A stretch of 64,000 nt of DNA from Pelagimonas sp. (GCA_025210345.1 JAOARX010000035.1:231998-295997), one strand, 5' to 3'. Positions 1-9,160 are shown, numbered from the stretch's first letter. A program made the numbers and translations. The notes: generated by a model not told the origin, from the sequence alone.

Positions 1-705
1 TATACCGACATCAAGCTGAACAAAGCGACCAATTTGGGCGGGGTGCTGATTGCCGATGCCGGGCGTGGTGCGACCTATGACAATGGTATCGGCTATACCT
101 ATAGCTACGACACGCGCCGCACGGGTCTGAACCCCAACGCGGGTGTTTTGCTTGAGTTCGGACAGGACTTTAGTGTTGGCAAGCAGCGGAACTTTGTCAA
201 AACCTCGGCCAAGGCCGTGGCCCAGACCAAGGTTCTGAGCGAAGAGGTCACGCTGCGCGCAGGATTCGAAGGTGCGGCGCTGGCTTTCTCGAAAGGGAAC
301 AGCCGGATCACCGATCGCTTCCTGCTGAGCCCCGACCAGATGCGTGGCTTTGAATACGGTGGCATTGGCCCGCGCGAGATCAACGGCGGCAACAGCGACT
401 CGCTGGGTGGGGAATACTATGCGGTGCTCAAGTTCGAGGCCGAGTTCCCCATTGGTCTGCCCGAGGAATACGGGATTTCCGGCGGTGTCTTTTATGACGT
501 TGGCGCGGTTTGGGGCGCGGGTAACACCAGCGCGGCAACCGGCACCATCGTATCAGACAAATTCGATGCCCGTCATGTGGTCGGCGTGTCGGTCCTGTGG
601 GACAGTGCATTTGGCCCGCTGCGCCTGAATTTCTCCGAGCCGGTGAAAAAGCGCAAAGAGGACAAGGAGTTGAACTTCAACCTCGCGATCAAGACCGAGT
701 TCTGA
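1..705 (+). CDS. bamA: BamA, outer membrane assembly factor (C-terminal part)
   Basis: The frame is open from base 1 and ends at TGA 703-705, so this is the last ~234 residues of a gene starting before the window. It encodes the end of the 16-stranded barrel of BamA, the core of the beta-barrel assembly machine that folds outer membrane proteins. Visible signs are alternating strand-like segments, the Arg-Gly-Phe-Glu element (DQMRGFEYGGIGPRE) typical of the barrel lid-loop motif, the late SFGPLRLNFSEP-like segment, and a terminal phenylalanine (beta-signal). It heads a run with skp, fabZ, lpxA, lpxI and lpxB, the usual alphaproteobacterial order. Identification is confident; only the N-terminal POTRA part is missing because of the window edge. 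Confidence 0.95.
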   Translation, partial: YTDIKLNKATNLGGVLIADAGRGATYDNGIGYTYSYDTRRTGLNPNAGVLLEFGQDFSVGKQRNFVKTSAKAVAQTKVLSEEVTLRAGFEGAALAFSKGNSRITDRFLLSPDQMRGFEYGGIGPREINGGNSDSLGGEYYAVLKFEAEFPIGLPEEYGISGGVFYDVGAVWGAGNTSAATGTIVSDKFDARHVVGVSVLWDSAFGPLRLNFSEPVKKRKEDKELNFNLAIKTEF

Positions 706-712
706 TCCTGTG

Positions 713-1423
713 ATGCGCCGTGGTGTCGTGATTGCGATCAGCGGGTGTTTGGCGCTGGTCGCTCAGCCGGGCTTGGCCCAGACGGCGACCGGGCCTGCGA
801 CCCCGGTGCCGCCGCTGCCCACTCCGCCTACACCTGCGGTTGATTTCCCAATTGCGGCAACCCCGTCTGACCGGGGTGTGCCGCAGATTCTGGTGGTTGA
901 TTTTACCCGAGCGATGGAAACAAGCCTTCTGGGACAACAGCTCTTGCGTGCGCTGGAAGCCGAAGGTGAGGCAATCGCGGCAGAAAACCGGGAAATCGAA
1001 GCTGAGCTGATCCAGGAAGAGTTGGCGCTGACCGAACAACGCGCCACGCTTGAGGCCGCGGCCTTTCGCGAATTGGCCAATGCTTTTGACACCAAGGTTC
1101 AGACACTGCGCGCGGCGCAGGATGCAAAAGAGCGCGCCTTTACCGCAAAACGCGAAGAAACCCCCCGCCTGTTCCATCAGGCGGTCCTGCCGATCTTGCA
1201 GGAAATCATGCTTGAGACCGGCGGCAGCATTGTCCTGGATCGGCGCGTTGCCGTGGCTTTTTTGTCTTCGGTGGATGTGACGGATATTGCGGTTGCGCGG
1301 CTGGATGCCGCCGTGCAATCCCAGCCGCAGACAGAATCCGACAGCGCGCTTGATTCACCTGATGAAGCCGCATCCGAAGCAGATGCACCCAGCGACGATA
1401 CGCCAGCCGCATCGGATGACTAA
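713..1423 (+). CDS. skp: OmpH/Skp-family periplasmic chaperone
   Basis: A 236-residue protein with a signal peptide (RRGVVIAISGCLALVAQPGLAQ, cleavage near residue 23). A GTG three bases earlier (710) is an alternative start. The middle (~75-190) is a charged Glu/Ala/Arg-rich helical segment of the kind that forms the Skp coiled-coil arms, followed by the motif GGSIVLDRRVAVAFLSSVDVT, which resembles the conserved C-terminal part of the OmpH family. The last ~35 residues are a low-complexity Asp/Ser/Pro tail. Skp carries unfolded outer membrane proteins to BamA, which fits the position directly after bamA. The gap to bamA is only seven bases, so the two are co-transcribed. The acidic tail is longer than in E. 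coli Skp (~161 aa). Confidence 0.85.
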   Translation: MRRGVVIAISGCLALVAQPGLAQTATGPATPVPPLPTPPTPAVDFPIAATPSDRGVPQILVVDFTRAMETSLLGQQLLRALEAEGEAIAAENREIEAELIQEELALTEQRATLEAAAFRELANAFDTKVQTLRAAQDAKERAFTAKREETPRLFHQAVLPILQEIMLETGGSIVLDRRVAVAFLSSVDVTDIAVARLDAAVQSQPQTESDSALDSPDEAASEADAPSDDTPAASDD

Positions 1424-1483
1424 TTCTTGCCCCTGCGCCCACGGGTTGCTAGGGACAAGACAAGAGAAATAGAAGGTCGAACC

Positions 1484-1945
1484 ATGAGTGACACGCTGCT
1501 TTCCGCTGATATCCAGTTGATCCAACGCATTATCCCGCACCGCTATCCGTTTTTGCTGGTGGACCGCGTCGAAGAGATCGATGGCACGAAATCGGGTGTG
1601 GGAATCAAGAACGTCACCATGAACGAGCCGCATTTTCAGGGCCATTTCCCCGGCCTTCCCATTATGCCGGGCGTAACCATCATCGAAGCCATGGCCCAGA
1701 CCGCCGCCGTGATGGTGGGCACGTCGCTGGACATGGCTGACAAAGAGATGAAGGTCTATTTCATGGCCATCGACAAATGCAAATTCCGCCGCAAGGTGGT
1801 CCCGGGGGATCAACTCCGGATGAGGGTGACAACCGTGCGCGGCAAGCCCGGCGGCAAGGTTTGGAAATTCGCGGGCGTGGCCGAGGTCGAAGGCGACATG
1901 GCCGCCGAGGTTGAATTCACCGCTATGATGGATCTCCCGGCGTGA
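1484..1945 (+). CDS. fabZ: FabZ, 3-hydroxyacyl-ACP dehydratase
   Basis: A 153-residue hot-dog-fold dehydratase of type II fatty acid synthesis. Visible motifs are [11 protein letters not shown] near residue 19, the catalytic His in [12 protein letters not shown] (His54) and the catalytic Glu in [10 protein letters not shown] (Glu68). The frame is open back to 1427, but ATG 1484 is preceded by AGAAGG at suitable spacing and gives the normal family length. It overlaps lpxA by four bases. Coupling of fabZ and lpxA is common because both draw on the 3-hydroxyacyl-ACP pool, and FabZ activity competes with lipid A synthesis for it. lpxD, often found just upstream of fabZ, is not present here. Confidence 0.96.
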   Translation: MSDTLLSADIQLIQRIIPHRYPFLLVDRVEEIDGTKSGVGIKNVTMNEPHFQGHFPGLPIMPGVTIIEAMAQTAAVMVGTSLDMADKEMKVYFMAIDKCKFRRKVVPGDQLRMRVTTVRGKPGGKVWKFAGVAEVEGDMAAEVEFTAMMDLPA

Positions 1946-2730
1946 GCGAGACCAACATTCATCCCAGCGCCGTGATCGAAGAGGGCGCGGTGATCGGGCA
2001 GGGGTGCCAGATCGGCCCCTTTTGCCACATCGGCCCCGAGGTCGTGCTGAAGGACGGGGTTGTCCTGAAATCGCACGTGGTGATCACCGGCCAGACCGAG
2101 GTCGGTGAAGACACCGTGATCTTTCCCTTTGCGGTGATCGGGGAAATCCCGCAAGATCTTAAATTCCAGGGCGAAAAGACCCGCTTGGTGATCGGCAAAC
2201 GCAATCGCATCCGGGAACATGTGACCATGAATTCCGGCACCGAGGGCGGTGGCGGCGAAACGCGTGTTGGCGATGACGGGTTGTTCATGGCCGGTTGCCA
2301 CGTCGCGCATGACGCTGTGATCGGGGATCGGGTGATCTTGGTGAACAATTGTGCGGTGGCCGGGCATTGCGTGATCGAAGACGACGTGATCATCGGCGGG
2401 CTGTCGGGTGTGCACCAATGGGTGCGCATTGGTCGCGGGGCCATCATCGGTGCGGTGACCATGGTCACCAATGACGTGATTCCCTTTGGCCTGGTCCAGG
2501 CCCCGCGCGGCAAGCTGGACGGGTTGAACCTTGTGGGGTTGAAACGGCGCGGTGTTGACCGTTCGGACATCACCGCCCTTCGGGCCGCGTTCCAGATGCT
2601 TGCGCAGGGAGAGGGCACGTTCCAAGACCGCGCGCGCCGTTTGGGGGACGAAACTCAGAGCGACTATGTGACTGAAATCGTAGAGTTTGTTCTGGGGAAT
2701 ACCGATCGATCCTTTTTGACGCCGGGCTAG
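1942..2730 (+). CDS. lpxA: LpxA, UDP-GlcNAc O-acyltransferase
   Basis: A 262-residue left-handed beta-helix protein catalysing the first step of lipid A synthesis: transfer of 3-hydroxyacyl from ACP to UDP-GlcNAc in the cytoplasm. The hexapeptide-repeat pattern (I/V-G-x-x-x-x) runs from residue ~8 to ~190, and the catalytic His corresponds to His123 in [12 protein letters not shown]. The helical C-terminal domain follows. The start is GTG at 1942, overlapping the fabZ stop (GTGA), which points to translational coupling. Length matches the E. coli enzyme (262 aa). Confidence 0.97.
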   Translation: MSETNIHPSAVIEEGAVIGQGCQIGPFCHIGPEVVLKDGVVLKSHVVITGQTEVGEDTVIFPFAVIGEIPQDLKFQGEKTRLVIGKRNRIREHVTMNSGTEGGGGETRVGDDGLFMAGCHVAHDAVIGDRVILVNNCAVAGHCVIEDDVIIGGLSGVHQWVRIGRGAIIGAVTMVTNDVIPFGLVQAPRGKLDGLNLVGLKRRGVDRSDITALRAAFQMLAQGEGTFQDRARRLGDETQSDYVTEIVEFVLGNTDRSFLTPG

Positions 2731-2734
2731 GGAC

Positions 2735-3526
2735 ATGTTGGCCCTGATCGCAGGTCGCGGCATGCTGCCCGGGGCCGTCTTGGCTCAGACAACACAGCGC
2801 CCGGTGGTCTGTGGGATGATCCAGAGCCCCCCAGATCACGTCACCGCAGACGAGATGTTTCGCATCGAGCGCTTTGGGGGATTGCTGCGCCGCCTGCAAA
2901 GGCAGGGGGTCACCCAAATCTGCATGTGCGGCGCCCAGGATCGGCCCGAGTTTCGGCTTTTGCAATTGGACTGGGCGACCCTCAGGCTGGTGCCCAGGCT
3001 TTTGCGGGTCCTGCGCCGGGGTGAAGATAGCGCTTTGCGGCTGATCATCGAGATCATCGAAGCCCATGGGATGACGGTGGTTGGCGCGCATGAGATCGCG
3101 CCGCAACTGTTGCCGCCTGCTGGCACGCTGACCACCGCCAAACCCGATGCCCGCGCGCAGCACGAGGCGCTTTTGGGCGATGACGTCAGCGATGATCAGG
3201 CACGCCGGGATCTGGGGCAGGCCAGCCTGATCCGCGATGATGGCGTTCTGCTGCGCGAAGGCCCCGAAGGCACCGAGAGCCTGCTGAACAGCGCTTCGGG
3301 CGGTGAGGCGGAAGGCGCGATATTGTACAAATCCCCCAAACCCGGGCAGGATCTGCGGGTGGATATGCCGGTGATCGGTCCGGACACCGCGGTTCAGGCC
3401 GCGCGGGCAGGGCTGCGCGGGATTGTCATCGAAGAAGGCGGTGTCATGGTGCTGGGCTTGTCTGACGTCTTGCGGCGGCTCAACGCCGAAGGCATGTTTC
3501 TATGGGTGCGAAAAAGGCCGATCTGA
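2735..3526 (+). CDS. lpxI: LpxI, UDP-2,3-diacylglucosamine pyrophosphatase
   Basis: A 263-residue DUF1009-type protein. LpxI hydrolyses UDP-2,3-diacylglucosamine to lipid X plus UMP and replaces LpxH in alphaproteobacteria. Seen here: the N-terminal LALIAGRGMLPGAV segment, the central RDLGQASLIRDDGVLLREGPEGTE stretch, and the C-terminal DMPVIGPDTAVQAARAGLRGIVIEEGGV element, all in family order. It begins four bases after lpxA and its TGA overlaps the lpxB ATG. Its position between lpxA and lpxB independently supports the call. Confidence 0.93.
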   Translation: MLALIAGRGMLPGAVLAQTTQRPVVCGMIQSPPDHVTADEMFRIERFGGLLRRLQRQGVTQICMCGAQDRPEFRLLQLDWATLRLVPRLLRVLRRGEDSALRLIIEIIEAHGMTVVGAHEIAPQLLPPAGTLTTAKPDARAQHEALLGDDVSDDQARRDLGQASLIRDDGVLLREGPEGTESLLNSASGGEAEGAILYKSPKPGQDLRVDMPVIGPDTAVQAARAGLRGIVIEEGGVMVLGLSDVLRRLNAEGMFLWVRKRPI

Positions 3527-4680
3527 TGCGCGTATTTATCCTTGCTGGTGAGCCTTCGGGCGACAAACTGGGCGCGGCCTTGATGGCGGGCCTTAAATCC
3601 TTGCGCCCGGATGTCAGGTTCTTTGGGATCGGCGGTGACCGCATGACCGCCGAAGGGTTGGACAGCCTCTTTCCCATGGATGAGATATCCATCATGGGGA
3701 TCGGAGAAATTCTAAAGGAATACAGCGCCTTGAAGGCGCGTATTCGGGAAACGGCTGATACGATTTTGCGTGAAAAACCGGATGTGGTGATCACCATCGA
3801 CCTGCCCGAGTTCTCTTTGCGCGTGGCCAAGCTGGTCAAAGCCTCTTCGGATATCCGCGTCGTGCATTACGTGGCCCCGACGGTCTGGGCCTGGCGCCCC
3901 AAGCGCGCGCAAAAGATGGCGGCCCATGTGGATCAGGTGCTGGCGCTCTTGCCGTTTGAACCGCCCTATATGCATCAGGCGGGCATGGATTGTGACTTTG
4001 TCGGGCACCCGGTCGTGACCGATCCACAAGCCACGCAACAAGAGGCCGAGGCCTTTCGCGAGGCCCATGGTATCACCGGCCCCTTAGCGCTTTTGTTGCC
4101 GGGGTCACGCCGCTCTGAAATCAAACGTTTGTTGCCTGTTTTCAAACAGGTGGCGCAAGAGCTTCACAGCATACATCCAGATTTGACGTTGGTTTTGCCC
4201 ATGGCGGCCCATGTGGCCGACAGCGTTCAGGAACAGGTTCAAGAGTGGCCGGTCAAGCCCTTGCTCTTACATCCAAAAGACGATCCCCAGGGCGCTCAAA
4301 AACGCGCGGCCTTTCGCGCGGCGGATGTGGCGGTCGCGGCCTCTGGCACCGTGTCCCTGGAACTGGCTGCCAGCGACACGCCCATGGTCATCGCCTATGA
4401 CATGGGCTGGCTTTCACGTCAGATCATCGGGCGGATGTTGCTGACGGACACGGTCACATTGGTGAACCTTGTCTCGGAAACCCGCGTTATTCCAGAGTTT
4501 ATCGGCCAAGCGTGCCAACCCGGGCCCATTGCCCAGGCGGTGCTGCAAACCCTTGCCGATCCTGCGCCCCAACGCGATGCGATGCGGCTGACGATGGCGC
4601 GTCTGGGCAAAGACGGAGAGGCCCCGGGCCTGCGCGCGGCCCGCGCTGTTCTTGACCGCCTCGCACAGGCCCAAACCTGA
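3526..4680 (+). CDS. lpxB: LpxB, lipid-A-disaccharide synthase
   Basis: A 384-residue GT19 glycosyltransferase that joins UDP-2,3-diacylglucosamine with lipid X to give the tetraacyl disaccharide. Diagnostic elements are GEPSGD near the N-terminus, GIGGDRM, the PTVWAWRPKRA motif, and GSRRSEI in the C-terminal half, followed by AASGTVSLELAASDTPMV. I chose ATG 3526 because it overlaps the lpxI stop (TGATG) and gives MRVFILAGEPSGD directly; an in-frame ATG at 3502 lies inside lpxI. It is the last gene of the cluster and is followed by a terminator hairpin. Confidence 0.96.
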   Translation: MRVFILAGEPSGDKLGAALMAGLKSLRPDVRFFGIGGDRMTAEGLDSLFPMDEISIMGIGEILKEYSALKARIRETADTILREKPDVVITIDLPEFSLRVAKLVKASSDIRVVHYVAPTVWAWRPKRAQKMAAHVDQVLALLPFEPPYMHQAGMDCDFVGHPVVTDPQATQQEAEAFREAHGITGPLALLLPGSRRSEIKRLLPVFKQVAQELHSIHPDLTLVLPMAAHVADSVQEQVQEWPVKPLLLHPKDDPQGAQKRAAFRAADVAVAASGTVSLELAASDTPMVIAYDMGWLSRQIIGRMLLTDTVTLVNLVSETRVIPEFIGQACQPGPIAQAVLQTLADPAPQRDAMRLTMARLGKDGEAPGLRAARAVLDRLAQAQT

Positions 4681-4748
4681 TCTTGCCAAAACGCCCGCCT
4701 TTGGCCCCCGCGCTTTTGGCAGGGGCAAAACACGTCACGTACCACGAA

Positions 4749-4776
4749 AAAGGGGCGCCCCAGCGGACGCCCCTTT
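4749..4776. terminator. Bidirectional terminator between lpxB and tkt
   Basis: Nine-base arms AAAGGGGCG (4749-4757) and CGCCCCTTT (4768-4776) form a perfect GC-rich hairpin. It is flanked by A residues on the left and T residues on the right, so it can end transcription of lpxB on the plus strand and of tkt on the minus strand, which converge here. Confidence 0.8.
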
Positions 4777-4797
4777 CGCAATTCTCAGACCGCTGAG

Positions 4798-6816
4798 TTA
4801 CAGCAGGCCGCGTACCTTTTCGACCACGGCATCGGCGGTGATGCCGAATTTTTCGTACAGTTCACCGGCCGGGGCGGAGGCGCCAAAGCTGTCCATGCCA
4901 ACAAAGCCCGCTTTGTTGGCGCGACCCCGCTCGCCGGTCAGCCAGCGGTCCCAACCCATCTGAACACCGGCCTCGATGGCCACGCGTACCGGGCCCGCCG
5001 GGGGCAGGATCTTGCGGCGATAGGCCTCGTCCTGCGCGGCGAACAGCTCCATGCAGGGCATGGACACCACGCGGGTGCCAATGCCCAGCTCTTGCAGCAT
5101 GTCCCGCGCTTTCAACGCGATAGAAACCTCGGAGCCGGTCGCCATCAGGATGGCCATCCGCTTGCCCTCGGCCTCGGCCAGCACATAGGCACCTTTCTCG
5201 GAGAGGTTCGAGTTCTTGTGGTCTGTCCGCACGGTGGGCACGCTCTGGCGGGTCAGCGACAGCACCGAAGGCGTCTGGGTCTGGCGCAGGGCGATTTCCC
5301 AGGCTTCGGCGGTTTCCACCGCATCCGCCGGGCGGAACACCAATGTGTTCGGCGTCGCGCGCGAGATGGCCACATGTTCCACCGGCTGGTGGGTCGGGCC
5401 GTCTTCGCCAAGACCGATGCTGTCATGGGTCATGACATAGACAACCGGCTGCTTCATCAGGGCCGACAGGCGCATCGCCGGGCGCGCGTAGTCGGTGAAG
5501 GCCATGAAGGTGCCCGCATAGGGACGCAGGCCGCCGTGCAGCGCCATGCCGTTCATCGCAGCCGCCATGCCGTGCTCGCGAATGCCCCAATAGACATAAC
5601 GACCCTTGCGGTTGTCGATATCGAACACGCCCAGATCATCGGTTTTCGTGTTGTTCGAGCCGGTCAGATCCGCCGACCCCCCGATGGTTTCGGGCATGAT
5701 CGGGTTGATCTCTTTCAGGGCAACCTCTGATGCGGCGCGGGTGGCCAGCTTGGGCTGCTCTTCGGACAGGCGCTTTTTGAGGTTCTTGACCGTGGCCGAC
5801 AGCTTTTTGGGGGCTTCGCCGTTCATCACACGGGCGAATTCCCTTTGACGGCTGGCCGAGTGGTCTTGCAGACGGGCTTCCCATTCGGCGCGAGCCGCCG
5901 CACCGCGCGAACCGGCGGCTTCCCACCAGGATTTGATATCCGCGGGAATTTCAAACGGTGCCGAGGTCCAGCCCCAGGCCTCTTTGGCCGCTTTGTTCTG
6001 GTCTTCGTTGGTCAGCGCGCCGTGGCCCTTTGAGGTGTCCTGCGCCGCGTGGCCGATGGCGATGTGCGATTTGCACGCGATCATCGAGGGTTTGCCGGCT
6101 TTCTTGGCGGCCTCGATGGCGGCATCGATGGCTTCGGGATCGTGGCCGTCGATTTCCTGAACATGCCAGCCCGCAGCCTTGAACCGCGCAACCTGATCCA
6201 CCTCGCACGACAGCGATACTTTGCCGTCGATGGTGATGTCATTGTTGTCCCAGAACACGATCAGCTTGGACAGCTTGTGACGGCCTGCAATGGCGATGGC
6301 CTCTTGGCTGACGCCTTCCATCAAACAGCCGTCGCCTGCGATCACATAGGTGTGGTGATCCACCAGCTTTTTGCCAAAGCGCCCACGCAGCATTTCTTCG
6401 GCCATGGCGAAACCGACCGAATTGGAAATCCCCTGACCCAGCGGGCCGGTGGTGGTCTCAACGGCTTTGAGCAGGAAGTTTTCCGGGTGGCCCGCGGTCT
6501 TGGCACCCCACTGGCGGAAGTTTTTCACCTCGTCCAGCGTCACTTCGGGATCGCCCAAAAGATAGAGCAGCGAATAGATCAGCATTGATCCATGGCCCGC
6601 CGACAGGATAAACCGGTCGCGGTCGTGCCATTCGGGGTTCTGGGCGTCAAACTTGAGGTGTTTGGAGAACAAAACCGTTGCAACATCCGCCATGCCGATG
6701 GGCATGCCAGAGTGGCCAGAGTTGGCATTGGCAACAGCATCCAGCGCCAGGGCGCGGATCGCGGTGGCGCGCATCCAGTGATCAGGATTGCGGGTGCGAA
6801 GCTCTTGGATATCCAC
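4798..6816 (-). CDS. tkt: Transketolase
   Basis: A 672-residue thiamine diphosphate enzyme of the pentose phosphate pathway that moves two-carbon units between ketose and aldose phosphates. Seen: the N-terminal [12 protein letters not shown] motif, the ThDP/Mg binding stretch [31 protein letters not shown] in the pyrimidine domain, and a C-terminal transketolase domain ending [12 protein letters not shown]. The start is GTG at 6814-6816, preceded by AGGATCG on the minus strand. Length is normal. It is transcribed away from the zapA gene pair, with ~240 bases between them. Confidence 0.96.
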   Translation of the reverse strand: MDIQELRTRNPDHWMRATAIRALALDAVANANSGHSGMPIGMADVATVLFSKHLKFDAQNPEWHDRDRFILSAGHGSMLIYSLLYLLGDPEVTLDEVKNFRQWGAKTAGHPENFLLKAVETTTGPLGQGISNSVGFAMAEEMLRGRFGKKLVDHHTYVIAGDGCLMEGVSQEAIAIAGRHKLSKLIVFWDNNDITIDGKVSLSCEVDQVARFKAAGWHVQEIDGHDPEAIDAAIEAAKKAGKPSMIACKSHIAIGHAAQDTSKGHGALTNEDQNKAAKEAWGWTSAPFEIPADIKSWWEAAGSRGAAARAEWEARLQDHSASRQREFARVMNGEAPKKLSATVKNLKKRLSEEQPKLATRAASEVALKEINPIMPETIGGSADLTGSNNTKTDDLGVFDIDNRKGRYVYWGIREHGMAAAMNGMALHGGLRPYAGTFMAFTDYARPAMRLSALMKQPVVYVMTHDSIGLGEDGPTHQPVEHVAISRATPNTLVFRPADAVETAEAWEIALRQTQTPSVLSLTRQSVPTVRTDHKNSNLSEKGAYVLAEAEGKRMAILMATGSEVSIALKARDMLQELGIGTRVVSMPCMELFAAQDEAYRRKILPPAGPVRVAIEAGVQMGWDRWLTGERGRANKAGFVGMDSFGASAPAGELYEKFGITADAVVEKVRGLL

Positions 6817-7059
6817 GAAGGTCGATCCTTTATGTCTTGGGGTTTGGGGCTGAATAGCAGTGTTTTACGATTGTGCAAGCTTTGCCTGCCAGCTTCTTTG
6901 CTTGTTGCGTGAAAGCAGCGCTGTAAGGTCTTGGAACATAAGGAGAGCTGTTTTATCCTTGCAGTTGATAAACTTTGTCAGCGCTATCGGAGCGATTCGG
7001 GGTTCCCCTGGGGCACGTCCCGTCAATCCGGCCTAGCCTGACAGAATATGGGGAGCAGT

Positions 7060-7863
7060 ATGACCCAGCTGACAGAATACCAAGATCGCATTTCGCGAGC
7101 GTTGGACCGCCTTTCTCAGGGCGTGGACCGTGTGGGCGGGGCGTCTTCTGATGCCCTGACGGATTTGCAAGAGCAATTGGCCCAGGCCCAGGCTGCAACG
7201 GCCGAAGCCCGCGCCGCCCACGACGCCGCCGAAGAGGCGCGGTCCGCGCTTGAGGCGGAAACAGAAGGTCGGATTCAGGAGGCGGTGGCCCAGGCTGAGA
7301 ATGAAAAAACCGCAGCCGTGCGTGCGGCGGCGGCGGCCAATGCGGCGCTGGATGAGTTGCGTGAACAGCAGGCGGCGACACCGCCTGAGGCCGCTGCCGA
7401 AAGCTTTTCGGAAGATCCGGGAATTGGGTCCGACGCAGAAAGCGCAACCGACGCGCCGCAGGATGCACAAGCCGAGGCTGAAATCAAATCCCTGCGCGAG
7501 GCGCTGGATGATGAAAAGATGGCGAATGCCCAGTTGGAAGAACGCTATCGTGTCTTGCAGGCCCAGTTGAAAGAAGGATCCGCCGCGCCGACCTCCGATG
7601 GGGCCGGGGATCTTGCGGACCTGGATCAGGAACTGCGCCGCCTGCGCAATGCTGTCAGCGATCTTGAGGAAAGCAACCGTGCGCTGCGCGAGGCCAACGC
7701 CCAGGGCGTGGGCGATCCAGAGCTGATCAATGCCTCTTTGCAATCGGAACTCGAAAGCCTGCGCGCGGCGCGCGCCTCGGAGCGGGCCGAGGGGCAGGCG
7801 GTGCTGGCCGCGCTTGAGCCGTTGTTGCAATCGGACGAGACCGTAGAAGAGGGGGCTGGCTGA
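7060..7863 (+). CDS. Unknown coiled-coil protein coupled to ZapA
   Basis: A 267-residue protein with no recognisable catalytic domain. Residues ~35-105 and ~145-245 are rich in Ala, Glu, Gln, Leu and Arg with heptad-like spacing, so it is probably mostly coiled coil; a Pro/Ser/Asp-rich linker (TPPEAAAESFSEDPGIG) separates them. There is no signal peptide or membrane segment. I prefer ATG 7060 over ATG 7048 because GGGAG lies at ideal spacing before it. Its stop overlaps the zapA ATG (TGATG), implying coupled translation. A cell-division partner of ZapA, functionally like ZapB, is a reasonable inference from context, but the sequence does not prove it. Confidence 0.75.
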   Translation: MTQLTEYQDRISRALDRLSQGVDRVGGASSDALTDLQEQLAQAQAATAEARAAHDAAEEARSALEAETEGRIQEAVAQAENEKTAAVRAAAAANAALDELREQQAATPPEAAAESFSEDPGIGSDAESATDAPQDAQAEAEIKSLREALDDEKMANAQLEERYRVLQAQLKEGSAAPTSDGAGDLADLDQELRRLRNAVSDLEESNRALREANAQGVGDPELINASLQSELESLRAARASERAEGQAVLAALEPLLQSDETVEEGAG

Positions 7864-8261
7864 TGTCGAATATCGAAGTGGAAATCAATATTGGTGGCCG
7901 CACCTTCGAAGTGGCGTGTCAGGAAGGGGAACAACAGTTCCTGACCTCTGCCGCCAGCCTGTTGGATGCCGAAGCGCAGGTGCTGGTCAATCAGATTGGC
8001 CGCCTGCCGGAAACCCGCTTGTTGCTGATGTCGGGTCTGATGCTGGCGGATAAGACCGCGGGTCTGGAAGAACAGCTGCGCGAAGCACAAACCCAGATGG
8101 CAGCCCTGCAGGCGGAAATCGAGGCGCTAAAAAACCAACCCGCGCCCGAGCCCGAGCGCATCGAGGTGCCGGTGATCCCGAATGATGCGGTGGATGCTCT
8201 GGCCGAAATGGCCGCGCGGGCCGAAAGCCTTGCTGAAAGCCTGGACGAAAAGCTGGGGTAA
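7863..8261 (+). CDS. zapA: ZapA-like cell division protein
   Basis: A 132-residue protein with the ZapA pattern: an N-terminal beta-rich head (MSNIEVEINIGGRTFEVACQ), a helical segment ending near residue 75 (RLLLMSGLMLADKTAGLEEQL), and a C-terminal coiled coil (QLREAQTQMAALQAEIEALKN). ZapA cross-links FtsZ filaments at midcell. It overlaps the preceding coiled-coil gene by one base. A C-terminal extension of ~25 residues follows the coiled coil and has no clear counterpart in short ZapAs. Confidence 0.85.
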   Translation: MSNIEVEINIGGRTFEVACQEGEQQFLTSAASLLDAEAQVLVNQIGRLPETRLLLMSGLMLADKTAGLEEQLREAQTQMAALQAEIEALKNQPAPEPERIEVPVIPNDAVDALAEMAARAESLAESLDEKLG

Positions 8262-8329
8262 TTTGCACGCGACAGAAAACACCTTGCGCGGAAAGGCCCA
8301 AGGCAGAAATATCCTCGTCAGAAAATGAA

Positions 8330-8357
8330 AAACGCCTCAGAACCCTCTGAGGCGTTT
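8330..8357. terminator. Bidirectional terminator between zapA and grxD
   Basis: A perfect 12-bp stem, AAACGCCTCAGA (8330-8341) and TCTGAGGCGTTT (8346-8357), with loop ACCC. A-rich on the left and T-rich on the right, it serves the two convergent operons ending here. Confidence 0.88.
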
Positions 8358-8378
8358 CGATTTTTGCGGTGGTTGCCC

Positions 8379-8741
8379 TTAGGCGTTGGCAAGGCGGATC
8401 TTGTCCGCGGCCTCTTTGTCAAAGGCCACACCATTGTCGGTGAACATCTGATCCAGCTCGCTGGACAGGACCATTTCGGTGACGATGTCACAGCCTCCCA
8501 CGAATTCACCTTTGACATAAAGCTGGGGTATGGTGGGCCAATCCGAATAGTCCTTGATCCCCTGGCGCAGGGCTTCGTCGACCAGGACATTCACATCAGC
8601 ATAGTCGACACCCATGTAATTCAGCACACCCGCCACGCGCGATGAGAACCCGCATTGCGGCATGGATTTCGTGCCCTTCATGAACAGCACAACGTCATGG
8701 GCTTTGACGGTTTCGTCGATCTGGGTCTTTGCGTCAGTCAT
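8379..8741 (-). CDS. grxD: Monothiol glutaredoxin Grx4/GrxD
   Basis: A 120-residue monothiol glutaredoxin with the CGFS active-site motif ([15 protein letters not shown]), the [17 protein letters not shown] glutathione-binding region and an acidic C-terminal helix. These proteins bind [2Fe-2S] with glutathione, hand clusters on, and pair with BolA in iron sensing. ATG 8741 is preceded by GGAGAAACAA on the minus strand; an upstream in-frame ATG (8759) lies inside the preceding microprotein. The gene is the last of bolA - microprotein - grxD, and its ATG overlaps the microprotein stop (ATGA). Confidence 0.95.
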   Translation of the reverse strand: MTDAKTQIDETVKAHDVVLFMKGTKSMPQCGFSSRVAGVLNYMGVDYADVNVLVDEALRQGIKDYSDWPTIPQLYVKGEFVGGCDIVTEMVLSSELDQMFTDNGVAFDKEAADKIRLANA

Positions 8742-8911
8742 TTGTTTCTCCGTTTCCACCTGCGGTGGTTCATTTTCCGTCTGACCCGCCAGTATCTTGA
8801 ACCATATCTGAAGAGCTTTGGGAGCTCGCAGATCAGGATGGTAAGAATATCGGCGGTCAGTAGAAGTAGGCGGAGCAGCGCCGATAGACTCCGCCCCAGA
8901 ATTTCATCCAT
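8738..8911 (-). CDS. 57-aa membrane microprotein between bolA and grxD
   Basis: A short frame read directly from the minus strand: ATG 8911-8909 to TGA 8740-8738, 57 residues. Its start overlaps the bolA stop (TAATG) and its stop overlaps the grxD start (ATGA), so it fills the spacer exactly and would be translated by coupling. It begins [10 protein letters not shown], has one hydrophobic helix (about residues 9-30, Leu-rich, ending ILICEL), then a strongly basic tail rich in Arg, Lys and Trp. That composition suggests a single-pass inner-membrane protein with a cytoplasmic basic tail. I recognise no family. The exact fit at both ends is the main evidence that it is real. Confidence 0.7.
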   Translation of the reverse strand: MDEILGRSLSALLRLLLLTADILTILICELPKLFRYGSRYWRVRRKMNHRRWKRRNK

Positions 8912-9147
8912 TAATCCGGTGCTTTGGTGGTCAGCGCCAGGGCGTGAAGTTCGCCGTTTGCGCCATCCATCTTGCCTTTGAGCGCGGCATAGACGGCGCG
9001 TTGTTGCTGCACCCGGTTTTTGCCGCGAAAGCTTTCGTCGACGACCATGGCCGACATATGGACCCCATCATCCCCTTGAACGGTGATCTGGGCGTCAGGA
9101 AAGCTCTCACGGAGCAGATCTTCGATTTCCTGAGCGTGCATGGGCAT
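8911..9147 (-). CDS. bolA: BolA-family protein
   Basis: A 78-residue BolA-like protein: IEDLLRESFPDAQITVQGDDGVHMSAMVVDESFRGKNRVQQQRAVYAALKG, with the conserved (F/Y)xGKxxVxxHR-like region here as FRGKNRVQQQRAVY and a terminal ELHALALTTKAPD. BolA proteins form cluster-bridged dimers with monothiol glutaredoxins. Two ATGs, 9147 and 9141, are possible. It is the first gene of a three-gene overlapping unit with the microprotein and grxD, and an ICE-like sequence lies 14-30 bases upstream of its start. Confidence 0.93.
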   Translation of the reverse strand: MPMHAQEIEDLLRESFPDAQITVQGDDGVHMSAMVVDESFRGKNRVQQQRAVYAALKGKMDGANGELHALALTTKAPD

Positions 9148-9160
9148 GGGGGGTCTCCGA

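Noticed and set aside
8262..8378. 6S RNA gene next to zapA, as in several proteobacteria
   Set aside because: The gap is only 117 bases and mostly terminator. The 240-base tkt/coiled-coil gap also showed no convincing 6S fold by eye.
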